Positions 21,681 to 33,484 of a stretch of 64,000 nt of DNA are shown piece after piece. The position numbers were made by a program, and so were the translations under genes. The notes under the pieces are model-generated. The model searched no databases and was not told the origin of the DNA. It saw only the letters and a program-made list of their open reading frames with translations. How positions within the stretch are numbered: the first letter of the stretch is position 1; each line of letters begins with the position of its first letter. This stretch comes from Hemileia vastatrix (lineage: Eukaryota; Basidiomycota; Pucciniomycetes; Pucciniales; Zaghouaniaceae). The DNA lies in the NCBI GenBank assembly GCA_030280995.1, contig JASXTE010000002.1, positions 42,182,683-42,246,682 of the forward strand, in the 5' to 3' direction.

Positions 21681-22559
21681 ATTTTTATAATTTAAAATTA
21701 ACTTTTTAATAAACCTTATTTACCCTGTGATGATTCCACTATTGAGAGAAAGGTTTGAATCCCTTCAGGATCCCCTCTACCAGTATCTATCTTTCTTCAC
21801 AGCATGAGAAAGAGGGCCTCTCTAATGAGCTGAATACTATTTTTTCAATTCCCATTGGGATTCCCCCTGAGCTGAATACTATAATTCCATTCTCGCCATA
21901 AGCTCCTCCAAGCTTCCACCTAAATATTCTACTTAAGAGACCCACTAAAACCAAATCCTATCCTTCTACTATGACCCAGCATCACAACATTCAAATAAAT
22001 TTCCAACCCCTTAAAATCACTCCTATTTTATCATAAATCATAATTTTCTAGATATTTTAGTTCCTTTATCTTAAAATTTTAACAAAAATAACTTCATTTA
22101 ATGACATCTCAATTTCCTAAAGTGAATTGCACTATTTTTATTAATGACTGAGTTGTCCAAATGAGTGAGTACTAGTATGAGTACTGATTAAACAGTGATA
22201 AATTAAAAATGACTGAATTGAATATTCTCCTTGATTAAAATTTCCATGTGATATCCTTGAGATCCAAACTTTTAATCAATTCCCATTTTATAGTCTTCGT
22301 AGACAAAGTGAAAGTAATTTTCAAGTTTAAGGTCATAGCGGACAAATGATTGCAATTCTGCTGTTTGTTTTCCAGTTTAAGGTCTTATAGGACCAAATTT
22401 GATAGTTTTATCCATTTTTTGTGTCATATTGGACTAATATTGTGTTGATTCTAGCTGCCTACTACTATCCTTGATCCCATTTTCACCACATTTTTCACCC
22501 TTTCCTATTTTCCTATCCAGGTTATCCTTTTCATCTGAATTTTCATATTTTAAAAATGA
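21681..22559. other. AT-rich sequence without recognisable content
   Basis: Only short ORFs. Phrases such as tttaaggtcatagcgga and tttaaggtcttatagga (22324-22390) are weakly repeated. No shared family with the rest of the window was seen. Confidence 0.4.
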
Positions 22560-23720
22560 CTGCTTCCAACTTCACTGCTTCTAGTGACCAAGCCTATTAT
22601 TACTTCTCCTTTAGCCATTAAGAGTGCAACTTCATTTATAATTAGAAAAGATATACCTAAAACAGGGCCTGTTTCAACTGCTTTGAGAAGAACAGAAAAT
22701 TCTCTAGCCTCAAATATGACTCATTCCCCTTCATGCTACCAGATTTTTCTCTCATTGCAAGCCTTATAATCCTTCTCCAAATTCATTCTCCTCTAAAAAA
22801 CCTACTTATTTCACACCAAAAGCCTTTTTAAATATTCCTTCTGACTCTGAGTCTCTGGGTCCACCTCCTTCTGCTTTATATGCTGCTCCTTCTCTCTAAT
22901 CAAGACTCTATTCTGTCATCCCTAGAACCCCTACTCCTGCAAAAGCAATGTTGAATCCTTCTAAGCCAGTTCTGGATGTTTCTCCTTCTCCTTCTTTTCT
23001 TCTCCATCTTCTATAACTGATCCTATTCCTCCTCAACCAAAATTTAGCAGCCCTTAGTGTCCTTCTTCATCATCAAAAAGACCCAGATCACCTGGTCCTC
23101 CAAAAATTTTCAGTAAGAAAAGAAATATTTCTTCAGTTAATGGATCTCCTATCCCTTCTCCTTCCAGATATATCCTAACTTTCCTAAAACCACATTAATA
23201 TCACAACATTCAAAATCCATACTCTTCCCTTCTTGAAGAATAATTTTACCAAGCATGCCTTTAAATCTTGAGGTTGACACAGTTGACTCTAGTAAGCAAT
23301 TAATATATTATTTTTCTTTATAATCTTTCTCTTGAATATTCTATTGATTAATTGATCTAGATTCTTCCGGATCCTTTCATTCTCCATCCACTTGTTTTAT
23401 CCCTGATCCAGAGCCCACTTCAACTATGGTGAAATACAATGAGGACTCTCAACAACTATATTTCATTTTCAATGTTAACATGGCCCATTATAAAGATTAT
23501 CCTCCAAATGATTGTGCAGAAGTATTATCCAGAGAGTAAGTTTTAAGATGTCAATTTAACTTAGCCACTTGGCTGGACCATTAACAACATCCTCAATTTG
23601 AAGAAATTGAAAGATTTCATTGAGCTTCTCCTGAAACCTTAACTGTGCCATCTTCATTGAAAGAGAAAGTTACTTAATTTATCAAGGTCCTTCCAGAAAT
23701 TTTAAAGGAACTAAAAAAAA
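22560..23720 (+). pseudogene. Family X remnant, part 2: Ser/Pro-rich coding debris
   Basis: 22800-23300 codes for a Pro/Ser-rich stretch (SESLGPPPSALYAAP, PRTPTPAKAMLN) related to bases 1-300. 23400-23690 gives a second stretch with PEPTSTMVKYNEDSQQLYF and HYKDYPPNDCAEVLSRE, interrupted by stops, then FEEIERFH and PSSLKEKV. It might be a gag-like segment of the same old element, but no family is recognised. Confidence 0.4.
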
Positions 23721-24052
23721 CTATATATATAAAATCCCAAAACTACATACTACATATTTTAATATTTTATTAATATTATTATTATCTTATTATTAGTTTT
23801 TTTAATAATCTTTGTTATTTTAAATTAAAAAATTATGTGTATATAAAAAAATGCCCTAAAATTTAAAAAATAAAATTAAAAGAAATATTTAAAAGATGCT
23901 CCCCATCCATTTGATGAGCTTTACCCTTGAAATCATACCAACATCCAAGTGAACCTTGATGTGGGATACACAAGAAAAGAAATTTAAAATAATCATAAAT
24001 TATTTTTTTTTAAAAATATTGAAAGTCAAAAAAAATAGAATAGAAATGATCT
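23721..24052. other. AT-rich sequence, nothing recognised
   Basis: Poly(A/T)-rich, no ORF. It separates the family X debris from the end of element C. Confidence 0.4.
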
Positions 24053-24852
24053 GTCAAGGGGTCTCTTAGTCTAGAAGGTTCTAATGGAGGTCTGACAGGG
24101 CGTTTAAGTGGATTATTGGACTTTTAAAGTCAAGATACGTATAACGTTTTTTCTTTTGTTTTATTTACTGAAAAATCAAGAGGTAATAGTTATTTATATT
24201 ATTATGATTTATATTTTAAAATTACATTGATTTAAATACTAAATTTATAAAAAATAGTAATAAGTAATTTATCTAATAGATTTTTTATAAAAATGGTAAG
24301 TAAAAGAATGATTAAAAAAAGCACAAAAATAGAGTGCCTTTTATAGGCAAAAGGTGATAGATAACACACGGAGTTAACAACTATCCATAAGGGAGTGTGA
24401 GAGAAAAACTATTGAAAAGAAATTATGTGAATCATAAAAGGTTTACTAAAATGATGTGTCAATAAAAAGGTATCACATTATTTGATATAATTTTAGAGTT
24501 ACCTTTAATTGACATACTTAGTATAGAACATTTGAATTAAAATTTTATTTTAATTGAATTTTAAATTTCTTAATAAAGAAATTTGAATTTTTTAGATTTT
24601 AATATTTTAATAAATTTTTATTCCCTTTTCATCTTGTTATTGAACATGGTGTTAGGGAGTAAAAATATAAGGGAAATTATTATTAATTTTAATTAATTAC
24701 TAAATTTACTTATTGTACTAAGTTAACTTATTGTAAGTAATACATAAGTAAATATAATATAATTAATTAATAATATGAATTAAAAAGGGGTGGCTTCATC
24801 TCAGTAAGATAATTAATTATTTTACTGGATAAGTCTAGTAGCCTGGCTGACA
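24053..24852 (-). repeat. Probable 3' LTR of element C, outer limit uncertain
   Basis: On the minus strand it starts TGTCAGCCAGGC, the same first eight bases as the LTR of A. The rest is AT-rich and does not align with A. The lower boundary is set only at a tgtca near 24053. Confidence 0.4.
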
Positions 24853-25296
24853 CTCCCTCACTCTAAAAAAAAATAAAAAAAATGCTATGATTTTTTTCTT
24901 TTTATAATTCTTTAGTGTAATAGGAAGATTAGATATCTCCTTCCCAGGTATCCAAGAATCATATTCAGATGATTTATTCTTGAATCTCAATAAGTGTTCT
25001 GTACCTTTTTCAGCAGTAACTATTTTTTCATTCAGAATCTTATCAATTTCTGCTGTCTCAGTCATTTCATTAAGGGTTTTCTTTGGTATTCCCCTCCTTT
25101 TTGGAAATAAATAACTATTGGATGTGTAAGGTTTCAAAAGAGATATTGGAAAAACAGGATGTTTTCTGTCATATGGAGAATACAAAATTACTTTAACTGC
25201 ATTATCACCAATCATTCTTCTGACAACAAATGGACCTACAAATGGGTCTTTTAATTTTTTATTACCTTGTAAATTGAAGTGGACTGTAGAAATCAA
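24835..25296 (-). pseudogene. Element C integrase C-terminus and chromodomain
   Basis: Aligned with A 10130-10533: HFNLQGN, DPFVGPFVV, RKHPVFPISLLKPY, then the chromodomain-like tail EYxxWIPGKEISNL region (HLLRFKNKSSEYDSWIPGK). The frame runs 18 bases into the LTR and stops there. Upstream, 25297-25608 is the same domain in other registers with stops (for example at 25345). Confidence 0.8.
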
Positions 25297-25608
25297 TACT
25301 TCATCACCCTTATTAAAAGTGTATTCTTTATGGGATTTGTCCTATCTCTTCTTCTCATATTCAAAGGATTTTTCAATACATTTTTGAGCATGACTTCTGA
25401 AAAGTTGTTGAATTTGAAGAAAAGATTTTAAACCAGTATGTAAATCCAATTTAGGTATTTAATTATTGAGAATTTTGTCAGGAGTACTTGGAACATATCC
25501 AAGCCAGAGCTCAAAAGGCTTTCTTTGAGTAACAGAATGAACAGTGTTATTGTAAGCAAATTCCAACCCAGTAAGTAAGGTAACCCAATCATGAGTTAAT
25601 CTGTCATT

Positions 25609-26238
25609 TTATTTATACTCAAGGCCAAAGGCACAATACCTTCTTATCATGTCCTCCAAGTTCTGAATAATTCTTTCAGCTAATCCATCAGTCTTAGGGT
25701 GATGGGCAGTAGAAAGTTTCAGATCACAACCACAAACATCCATCAGAGACATCCAAAATTCAGAAGTAAATTTAGGGTCTCTGTCAGAGATTATGGCTTT
25801 AGGAAAACCAGCAGTATTAAACATATGAGACCACCATAAGAAAGCTAATTCTTTAATAGAAACATCCTTGTGAGTAGGGATAAATTTAAACATTTTTGTG
25901 AATCTGTCCACAATAACCCAACAAGAGTTATAACTGTCTTTCCCAGCAATGGGTAATCCTGTTACAAAATCCATGTTTATTATCTGCCATGGTGCATCAG
26001 GAGGTTCAATATTTTGCATTAATCCAGCTCTTTTACCAGTTAATCTTTTTGATTTTTGGCAAGAATCACAAGATTCAACATATAAATTGGTGTCTTCAGA
26101 CATATTAACCCACCAAGCAGTGTTTTTAATTCTGATCATTGTTTTTTCAAGATCAAAATTTCCAGCCAATATGTCATCATGACAAATTTTCAAGATGATC
26201 TCTTTCATAGAAGGAGGAATAACAATAACATTACTCAA
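25609..26238 (-). pseudogene. Element C integrase
   Basis: A 209-aa open stretch with the zinc-binding part (HDDILAGN, where the second His of A is Asn; CDSCQKSKR) and catalytic blocks MDFVTGLP, SDRDPKFTSEFW and TDGLAERI. The His to Asn change would weaken zinc binding. It ends after AFGLEYK at a stop. Confidence 0.85.
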
Positions 26239-26981
26239 CTTTCTTCTAAATTATAGATAACCCTCATCAATTGAAAATTTACCTTTTTCGAAAGCCTTCT
26301 GGTACTTTGTTGGAAGGGTTTTAATTAATTCTTGTATTGAAGCATTCTTTGGATCATTTAATATTGTGCATAACTTTTTAAGTCAGTGTCTTTATCATAT
26401 GAATCCAGAATAAGCTGTTATAGCTCTTCCTCCATATCAACCACATATATCCCTTGAATATCAATAATTTCATCCTCAGGATCATATGCAGGATTCGAGT
26501 CATTATTTTGTAAAGGTAACCTTGATAAAATATCCACATTTGAGTGAAAAATACCAGCCCTATGAATAATTTTCATTATTCCTCTGTATTCTTGAACAGC
26601 TAACTGCCATCTGAACATATGTCTATTTGGTGTTTTCAAGTTTTAGAGGGATTTCACAGCACTGAAATCAGTAACTAATTAAAACTTTTAATCATCTAGA
26701 TAATAATGAAGCTTTTCTAAATCCCATAAAACTGCTAAGCACTCTAATTGAATGGCACCATACTTCAGTTCACTCTTCCTCAAGGTTCTTGAAATATAAC
26801 AAATTACTACTTCTGATACTTTATCATTCATCACTTGTTTTTGATGGAGGGCAGCACCAAAACCAATAAAACTGGCATAAGTGTAAAAAACAAATGGTTT
26901 ATTAAAGTCAGGTAAATCAAGAATTGGTGCTGACATCAAACAGTGTTTCATAGTGTCAAAAGCTCTCTGTCTTTCACTATT
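26239..26981 (-). pseudogene. Element C RNase H and linker
   Basis: 26688-26951 gives FVFYTYASFIGFGAAL and LECLAVLWDLEKLHYYL; the first catalytic aspartate (TDAS in A) is Tyr here, so RNase H is inactive. 26418-26639 gives the following part (RHMFRWQLAVQEYRGIMKI). Stops and shifts separate the pieces. Confidence 0.8.
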
Positions 26982-27808
26982 TCAGACAAAAGCTACATCT
27001 TTTCTAGTCAATTGGGTAAGGGGTAAATCTATGAATTGGTAATTTTTAATATACTGTCTATAGTATTTACACATTCCCAAAAAACTCTGGAGCTCTCTAA
27101 CTGTGGTAGGAGCCTTCACCTGTTGTATGGCTACCACTTTGTTTTGGTCAACACATATCTGTAACCCTGAAACAACATGACCAAGTACTTTTAAAGAATG
27201 AAAACCAACTTTGCATTTCTTCAAAGCAAGTGTCATATTTATTCCATCCATCTTGTGGAACACTTTACACAGGTGGTTAAGATGGTCCTCAAATGTTTTA
27301 GAGAATATAATGATATCATCAATATAAATTATCAACCATCCTTCAATTATTTCATGATGGAATATGTTATCCATAACTTTTTGAAAAACTGAAGGGGCAT
27401 TTTTAGGGCCAAATGGCATCTTAATATACTTATAAATACCCATATAAGTAGCAATCATCAGAAAATTCTGAGAATTCTTCTCAACAGGTACCTGGTGATA
27501 TCCCTTGTTACCATCCAAACAGCTAATATATTTAGCACCTTGCAAGGTAGCATGTATAGAGCTAATTCTAGGTAAAGGATAGATATCATCAACAGTATAA
27601 GTGCTTAATGCTCTATAATCACCACATAACCTGGCTTTATCTTTCTCATAAGAAATTAGGACAGGTGAGATAACACAATATTTGGGTGTTTCAACTACCA
27701 TTTCAATAATATTCATTTTTAAAAGCGTAGAGATATTGTCTTCAATATCTTTTCTCTTTGTGGGAGAAGCAGGATAAGGCGTCTTCTTTAAACTAGGTGG
27801 TATTTCAG
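26982..27808 (-). pseudogene. Element C reverse transcriptase
   Basis: Open stretch of 244 aa with LCGDYRALSTYTVDDIYPLP, LDGNKGYHQVP, FGPKNAPSVFQ, YIDDIIIFSK and GHVVSGLQICVDQNK. All RT catalytic residues are present. A shift near 27716 separates it from the protease ORF. Confidence 0.85.
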
Positions 27809-29029
27809 TTAATGGACAAGATAATAAAAAATCATTTCTTCTTTAACTAACCCTAGTTCATGTGACCCATGAGCAAAGGCAGTAGGAAAAGATTTTATCA
27901 TTTTAATGATGGAATCTTTATCCTCACCAGAATGTTGTTCTCCAAAAGAAGCATTGTCAATTTCAGACATAAGGGCAGGCATTTCTTTTGTAGATCTTCC
28001 TTTATATTGAGCTACAGAATTACATGTGTTCAATTCTGGTTTTAATAATTTTTTGGGGGAGGAAATCTTAGATTTTCTCTTCCCATTCATCCCCATTGTG
28101 AAACATTGGTTTGAACGATCCAATTTTATGCCATACTTGGTTAAAATATCATTTCCTACAATAAACCAACTGCTTAAGTTATCATTTTTCATGACAAAAA
28201 AATCAAATATAGCTCTTACAAAACCATTGTTATATTTTAAAAACACTGTGGCTTTGTATTTACCAATGGGGGACAAAACAGAGCCATAACCTCTCCAATT
28301 TTCAGAAATGATAGGCGTAAGTTTTGATTTATAGTCTTGATCCACTAAAGCAAGTGCTTTTTCAGATACTACACTTCCTCCAGCTCCAGAATCCAAAACA
28401 ACTTCATTGTTGTTTCCATTGATCAAGACTGGTGCCTTGAGAGATGAAATAAAAATTGAGCTATCCTCAATGTTTTTTAAGATCTCAGAATCTTCAACTG
28501 TAGATAAATAATTATTTTGAATATTAATAGTATTTAAATCATGAATATCCTCTTCCAGCATCAAAATTTCCTGCTGAGATTCATATGAAATATTTCTGGA
28601 ACAATCACTTGAAGTATCATCCAGTGCTATTGTGTCATCAGCATGTTCCTCAGTTTTTTCAACAAGATTGATCTTATTGTCACAAACATGGCCCTTCTCC
28701 CAAGGCTTGTTGCACTTGAAGCAAGTATTTGTTGCATACTTTTTTGGTGCAACAGGGGCAGAAGGTTTACCAACCTTTTCCTGAGGTTTCTCTTGGTAAT
28801 TGGAGGGTTTCTCCAAAGGATTTCTAGGAATGAATCTTCTGGAATCATACTTGTTGTTCAGAAGGATATCATAACAAGTATTAATGAAAGAAGAAGGTTC
28901 TCTGGAGAACTCAGTCCTAGCAACTATCAAGTCTCTCAAAGACATGGGTAATTCATAGAGGATCCTGTCCTTCCATAATTCAAACTCCATATTTGGGTCC
29001 ATTTCCCTCAAGATTTTTACAAGTTTCAT
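27809..29029 (-). pseudogene. Element C capsid C-terminus, zinc knuckle and protease
   Basis: Open 406-aa stretch: capsid end (PMSLRDLIVARTEFSREPSS), knuckle CFKCNKPWEKGHVC, acidic linker, protease with DSGAGGSVVS, GNDILTKYGIKLD, and the start of the RT linker (AFAHGSHELGLVKEE). Intact catalytic DSG. Confidence 0.85.
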
Positions 29030-30299
29030 TAGAAACTCAATAGTTTTATCTGTAGAAGAGCTATATCTAGTTTCTTCATACTACCTTTGTTGAGCTATTC
29101 TAAACTTGGAGCCACCAAATTATGCTTTAATTAATTTCTTCCTATCTTCCCATGAGTAGTCATTCCTATCCAAGAGAACAGATTCATACCAAATTAGGGA
29201 TAAATTGGTAAATAAAGAAATTAATTTAGACACAATTTCCTCATCTGGGAGTTTGTAAGAATTTTTTCAAGTTATCAACTCTGCAAATGAATTGCTGCCA
29301 ATCAGAAGAAGAGTCACAATCAAATGTTGGATACTGGTCAAGTTTTGGCCGATTCTTTTTATTTGAAGTAGTCTCCTTAGTACTAGTTTGTTTCTGAGTA
29401 AGAAGGAGCTGTAATTTCTCCAATTGGGAAGTAATTTCATTGTTTAATCCTTCTGTGGAAGATCCTGGTACATCATCAATTTTTGATAGAAACTCAGTGA
29501 TATCAATAGGCATTTCTGGAACTAATTTCACTTTGGATGAACTAGGAAAAGGTAAACTTGGCGTATCCTGCACCATATTTTCTTTCAAATAAATTTCAGA
29601 AACTTTTGATCATTAAACAATGAATTCAATTTTTCTTCAATGGTTGTTTATCTGGTTTTCACTCTTGGAAGACTAGATAAACTCTCATTGATGGTTGCAA
29701 AAGATAACTGGTTTTTATTTTGAAAAGATGAATAATGGTCACTCAATCTCTTTAATTTCAACTTATGTCCCTCTAGCTCCTGGAAAAAGATGGACAAAGT
29801 ATCTTGTAATTTGGACAAATCATTTTTATGTTTTGCCATAAAGCAACTTTCTTTTCATGAGTTACTTTGTAATTAAATAAATCATCAGAAACTCTCTGTA
29901 ATTCAATCCTCAATGATTGATAACCCTGTGCGGTTAACAATCTATTAAATTTCTGATTCAATTGCATATTGTTCATAATATGATTTTGTTTAGCAATAAT
30001 ATCCCTTAAATATTCATCATTAATTTTTTCAACATCTGGAGTATTTCTCAATAAGGAAACAGAATAACTTTCCATATTGTCATTAAACTCAGGATCAAGT
30101 GTTTCATCAATAACAGCCATATCAGGATTTATCATTGAAGTAGCAATCAAAACCAAAGGATTAGATACATTAGAATATTGAGCTATTTGTCTACTCCTAT
30201 CAGCTTCTACTGGTCTCACAGTTTCCTCTCCTCTTCCAGAATTACCTGAAGGAACTGAATCAGAAACAAGAAATGGTACTTGAGATTCAATAGAGGGGC
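29030..30299 (-). pseudogene. Element C gag N-terminal region and start of capsid
   Basis: Pieces in several registers: 29241-29588 (NRPKLDQYPTFDCDSSSDWQ, start of capsid), 29648-29839 (coil region SDHYSSFQNKNQLSF) and the gag-pol-frame piece 30299 down to 29773 (SNPLVLIATSMINPDM, NPDVEKINDEYLRD-like). At least three shifts or stops separate them. Confidence 0.75.
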
Positions 30300-30329
30300 T
30301 TACAAAGGCATGGGCAAGATCTGAATGTT

Positions 30330-30336
30330 GTTTTTT
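30330..30336 (-). promoter_or_regulatory. Candidate -1 frameshift heptamer A AAA AAC in element C
   Basis: In the ORF2 register the codons are AGA AAA AAC, giving AAAAAAC, a classic retroviral slippery heptamer. A -1 slip enters the register of the following gag-pol piece (KKQHSDLAHAF). It comes shortly after HPYQG, the place of GGGAAAA in A. Confidence 0.6.
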
Positions 30337-30475
30337 CTTTTTCTCCCTCCTTGATAAGGGTGAGGAGGTGTGGGGTTTAACTGATTGGTTCTTGATGGAA
30401 CTGCCTGAGGCATTTGAGGTTTCTGATGCTGGGACAGATAATCCCACTGGGTGTTCAACCAATCCCACTGCCACT

Positions 30476-30714
30476 CACCACACAATATGGGGGGCGGACT
30501 TGCTAGAAAGTCCGCAACCTTGGACCCAAAATCACCACATATTGAACACACATTGAGCTATTGATAAAGGAACCATACAATCAGGGATGAACCCCACTCA
30601 GCAGAACAGTTTTAGGTGGGTGTTCAAGTAGAGTTCAGTATGGGTTCAGTATGAGCTCAGTCTGAGTTCAGGTTGAGGACTTGCTATCAAGTCCACCCAC
30701 TATATTGCGTAGTG
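30476..30714 (-). mobile_element. CACTA-like MITE, copy 2 (239 bp)
   Basis: Inverted relative to copies 1 and 3: starts CACCACACAATATGGGGGG and ends CTATATTGCGTAGTG on the plus strand. Target act is duplicated (30473-30475 and 30715-30717). Inserted in ORF2 of element C. Confidence 0.9.
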
Positions 30715-31012
30715 ACTTTGACACTTCCACCTTTTCTGGTTTCTGGGGAGCCAATTGTGGAAGGTCCTTGGGGGGAGGAGGTCTCCTCTTCTCTTGAAGA
30801 AATGACTCTATTTTTCTTACCTTGTCTTCTAGAGAATCTGTTCTTGATCTCAGCTTTAGGTTTTCTGTCCTCAATTCCTTTATGTGAGTGGAGAGATTTT
30901 TCACTTGCTGAGGTAAGGGCATCTTTTTTATTTTGAAGCCTTTTGGAAGCTGTTCTTTGGGGTTGGTGGAACGCTTTTGGTCCTGAGCAGTTGTCTCCAC
31001 TAATATTTCCAC

Positions 31013-31085
31013 CTGCATTTCCACATCCTGATTGGTCCATTAATTGATTAATTTGAGCCAATTTTGAAGTTAAAGGAGAACTTAC
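31013..31085 (-). other. Predicted 73-nt phase-0 intron in element C
   Basis: On the minus strand GTAAGT starts at 31085 and ATGCAG ends at 31013. As in A and B it is phase 0 and joins an ATG exon to the coiled-coil ORF. The length is not a multiple of 3, so splicing changes the frame. Confidence 0.65.
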
Positions 31086-31157
31086 AGAAGTAGCTTCATC
31101 ATAATCAATTGAATCCAATTCCTCATCACAGCCAGCAGAAACACTTTGATCAGTCAT

Positions 31158-31261
31158 GATGTAATTTAACCTGAACTGAGAGAAGGAAATATTAAGAATT
31201 TATTAGTTTTTATTATTGTTTTATTTAAAGAAAAAATAAGAAAAAAAATTCTACTATATAA
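31158..31261 (-). other. Leader just upstream of the C start codon
   Basis: AT-rich, without ORF, between the hairpin array and the ATG at 31157. Confidence 0.5.
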
Positions 31262-31745
31262 TTAATTATCAGGATTTTGCAATCTACTGAAATAATTTAA
31301 AATATAATGTTTTTTCAGGACAAAAATCAAATGAAATAATAATCACAATTTTTATTAATTTAAGATAAATTTTATAACCAGGATTAAAATAAATCAACTG
31401 AAATAATAAAATTTATTTTTAATTAATAATGTAATTTTTGATAATTATCAGGATTAAAATCAACTAAAAAAAATAATTTATTACCAGGACTTAATGTCAA
31501 CTGAAATAATATAATTATTAGGACTTATTGTCAACTGAAAGAATTTTAATATAATTAATTTTAATTAATTTCCAATATTAATTTATTGTCAGGACAAATT
31601 GTCAACTGAAACAATAATATATTATTTTAATTTATCAGGACAAAGGTCTACTGAAAAAAAATATAATATAATAATTTAAAAAAAAATTATATTACTTCCA
31701 GGACTAAGAACAGTATAGTTCTATCTTGGTCAACTAGGAAAAAAA
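31262..31745 (-). repeat. Nine-unit hairpin array in the 5' leader of element C
   Basis: Units of 35-70 bp start near 31269, 31316, 31379, 31449, 31485, 31519, 31588, 31637 and 31697. The core is CAGGAC-aaatt-GTCAACTG or CAGGATT-ttgc-AATCTACTG, a small stem with paired changes. It lies between the start codon of C and its lost 5' LTR. Confidence 0.7.
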
Positions 31746-31819
31746 TAAAATTTTATTTTCCAGGCACCTCCCCCTGTAAAATGAGCAAGTTAATTCCACT
31801 TACAGAGTGCTGAGTAAAA

Positions 31820-32110
31820 AGATATACGTAGTTGCACATCCAGGTTCTTTTGGCCTTAAATAACTTCTTCTTTGACATTATTTGCATGACTGAACCCATT
31901 TTTAAATATTCGTATTTATACCAGGCCACCAGAATCTATCAGTAATTTGTCTATAAGTTTCACCTATTCCCCTATGCCCAAGATCTTCATGCGGTGATTT
32001 CTTAACCAATTCCTGCCCTTTCTTTTAAGTAATAATACTTGAGGATTTGGATACCTACTCATCAATCTTACAGAGAGATAAAACTTTGGTGAATTCCTTT
32101 TGATGGCCAC
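31820..32110 (-). pseudogene. Element D integrase N-terminal domain fragment
   Basis: Reading HEDLGHRGIGETYRQI, RFWWPG and WVQSC, stop, CQRRSYLRPKEPG. It matches the zinc-binding HH-CC part of F, with one Glu codon turned to a stop between the cysteines. Homology ends near 31820. Confidence 0.75.
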
Positions 32111-32614
32111 CTATTTATCATTATAACTATTATCTGCCCTTTCTAAAGTTAATAAATTGATAACCATTTTATAATAAAATCCAGTCTGTCCCCAGACATC
32201 ATCTTGAAAATCCATTAATATTATTTCCATGGGGACTTTTCTATCTCCTAAATCACCTGCACATGAATGAGCAAATAAATTTAGACCTTGACTTTGCCTT
32301 TTATCATAAAACATTTTTGAAATTTCCATCTTTGAACCTTCCAACCTTTTAGAAACCATATTTTCTTCTTTCCCTTTTTAACCCTATTCAGAATCAACAT
32401 CTTCATCTTCATCCAACCTCCTTTTAGCTGAATTTTGAATACCCACCTTCCCTTTATCTGAATTTTCTAAAACTCCAACATATACACCATTCACCAAATT
32501 TTTACTATCCCACACTATTTTACCATCCTCATCCATATACCTAACATCTCCAACCATTTTTTTACGAAATTTATTTACACCATCATCAAACTCACCAAGC
32601 ACATAATTTATCAT
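32111..32614 (-). pseudogene. Element D linker between RNase H and integrase
   Basis: Two pieces: 32384-32614 (GKIVWDSKNLVNGVYVGVLEN) and 32111-32359 (LFAHSCAGDLGDRKV, FQDDVWGQTGFYY, LLTLERADN), broken by a shift near 32370. Both match F 61660-62020. The function of this stretch is not known. Confidence 0.75.
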
Positions 32615-32630
32615 ATTTTTATAATTTTAA

Positions 32631-32708
32631 AGTTTATCCTCATGGTGGAGATAATTGTCATATTTATTCACAGATATTAATCCTGCCAGTTTAACCTCAT
32701 GGGAGAGG
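32631..32708 (-). other. Two TAAACTGG-type hairpin motifs in element D
   Basis: On the minus strand, 32708-32686 reads CCTC-tcccat-GAGG-t-TAAACTGG, and 32651-32631 reads TCTC-caccat-GAGG-a-TAAACT. They sit between the RNase H tail and the linker, the same place as in E (45786) and F (61517, 61574). Confidence 0.65.
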
Positions 32709-32759
32709 TAAGGAAAGTCTTCAACACCATTTTTACTGGCTTTAATCTAAGATATATCT

Positions 32760-33484
32760 TAATTGAATTCCTCTGAGTCAGAATTCTCTTCAGTAGGTGG
32801 TTTTTTTGATAATCCATAAGGCATAGTAAATGTTATTCCAGGCTTGTGAAATAAATCAAAAGAAAAATTCTGAATAGAATATATCCATCTATTAATGGGT
32901 GCATTCAGTAAACTAGGGGAATTGATTTTTGAATCATAGATTTTGCATAAACTTTCAATTCAAAGTGTTGCCCCCATAAAATATTTTGAATTTTCTTTAT
33001 GATTTCTGTCAAAAAACAAAGTTCTAATTTTGATTAAGAAAATATTGATTACACCTCATCACAAGCCATATATTAATACCTGACTGGTCTAATATAACCA
33101 GATTTATCCATTTGAGACAGAACCACCCCAGAAGCAATTTGACTTGAAACTACTGCTAAATAAATCTGGCCTGCATCTTTCCCATAATCTAACTTGTGCA
33201 GGATAATATTTTTTCCAACTACCCCTTTTTGAACTAATAAATACCTTCTCATATTCCTCATCCCACTCCCAGTCAGCATCCTTCTTATTCAACCATCTTA
33301 AAGGAGCAGCCAATGAAGAAATGTCCATGATAAACATTTTAACATAGAAACACATGCCTAAAAACCCTTTTACTTTGGTTGTATTCTTGGTTCTTGGCCA
33401 AGACTGAACTTTATTTACTTTATTCTTCAACATGATCTTACCCTCTCTACATACCACATGGCCTAATATTCCCAAATCTGGCAC
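32760..33484 (-). pseudogene. Element D RT connection and RNase H
   Basis: 33104-33484 carries LGILGHVVCREGKIM, TKVKGFLGMC and the KKDADWEWDEEYEKVF block; 33073-33279 carries GQIYLAVVSSQIASGVVLSQMD. The first RNase H aspartate (VDSS in E and F) is Val here. The remaining RNase H is degraded and AT-biased. Confidence 0.75.

Larger units (their letters stand above)
30300..31157 (-). pseudogene. Element C ORF2: spliced coiled-coil protein, split by a MITE
   Basis: ATG at 31157; exon 1 (24 codons, acidic, SAGCDEELDSIDYDE) ends at 31086, intron 31013-31085, exon 2 from 31012. It codes a coiled coil (LSTHIKELRTENLKLRSRTD), a Pro-rich stretch, then VEVSK. The MITE (30476-30714) follows, and after it WQWDWLNTQWD, HPYQGGRKRKNN and a stop at 30300. 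Ignoring the MITE and one target copy, the reading frame is uninterrupted at 180 aa, so insertion came after or near the end of function. Confidence 0.65.
24053..31770 (-). mobile_element. Element C: decayed A-type chromovirus on the minus strand
   Basis: Reading right to left: hairpin-rich leader, spliced ORF2, gag capsid, knuckle, protease, RT, RNase H, integrase and chromodomain, all colinear with A at moderate divergence. The 3' LTR start is clear at 24852 (TGTCAGCC on the minus strand); its far end is uncertain (24053 is a guess from a tgtca) and no 5' LTR was found. Many frame breaks. A MITE sits in ORF2. Confidence 0.85.

Noticed and set aside
30300..30551. ORF starting MCSICGDFG as a zinc-finger gene
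   Set aside because: Its first 24 or so residues are translated MITE sequence joined by chance to the ORF2 tail of C.
31262..31745. CRISPR-like array
   Set aside because: Units are diverged, spacing is irregular, spacers are not unique, and the genome is eukaryotic.
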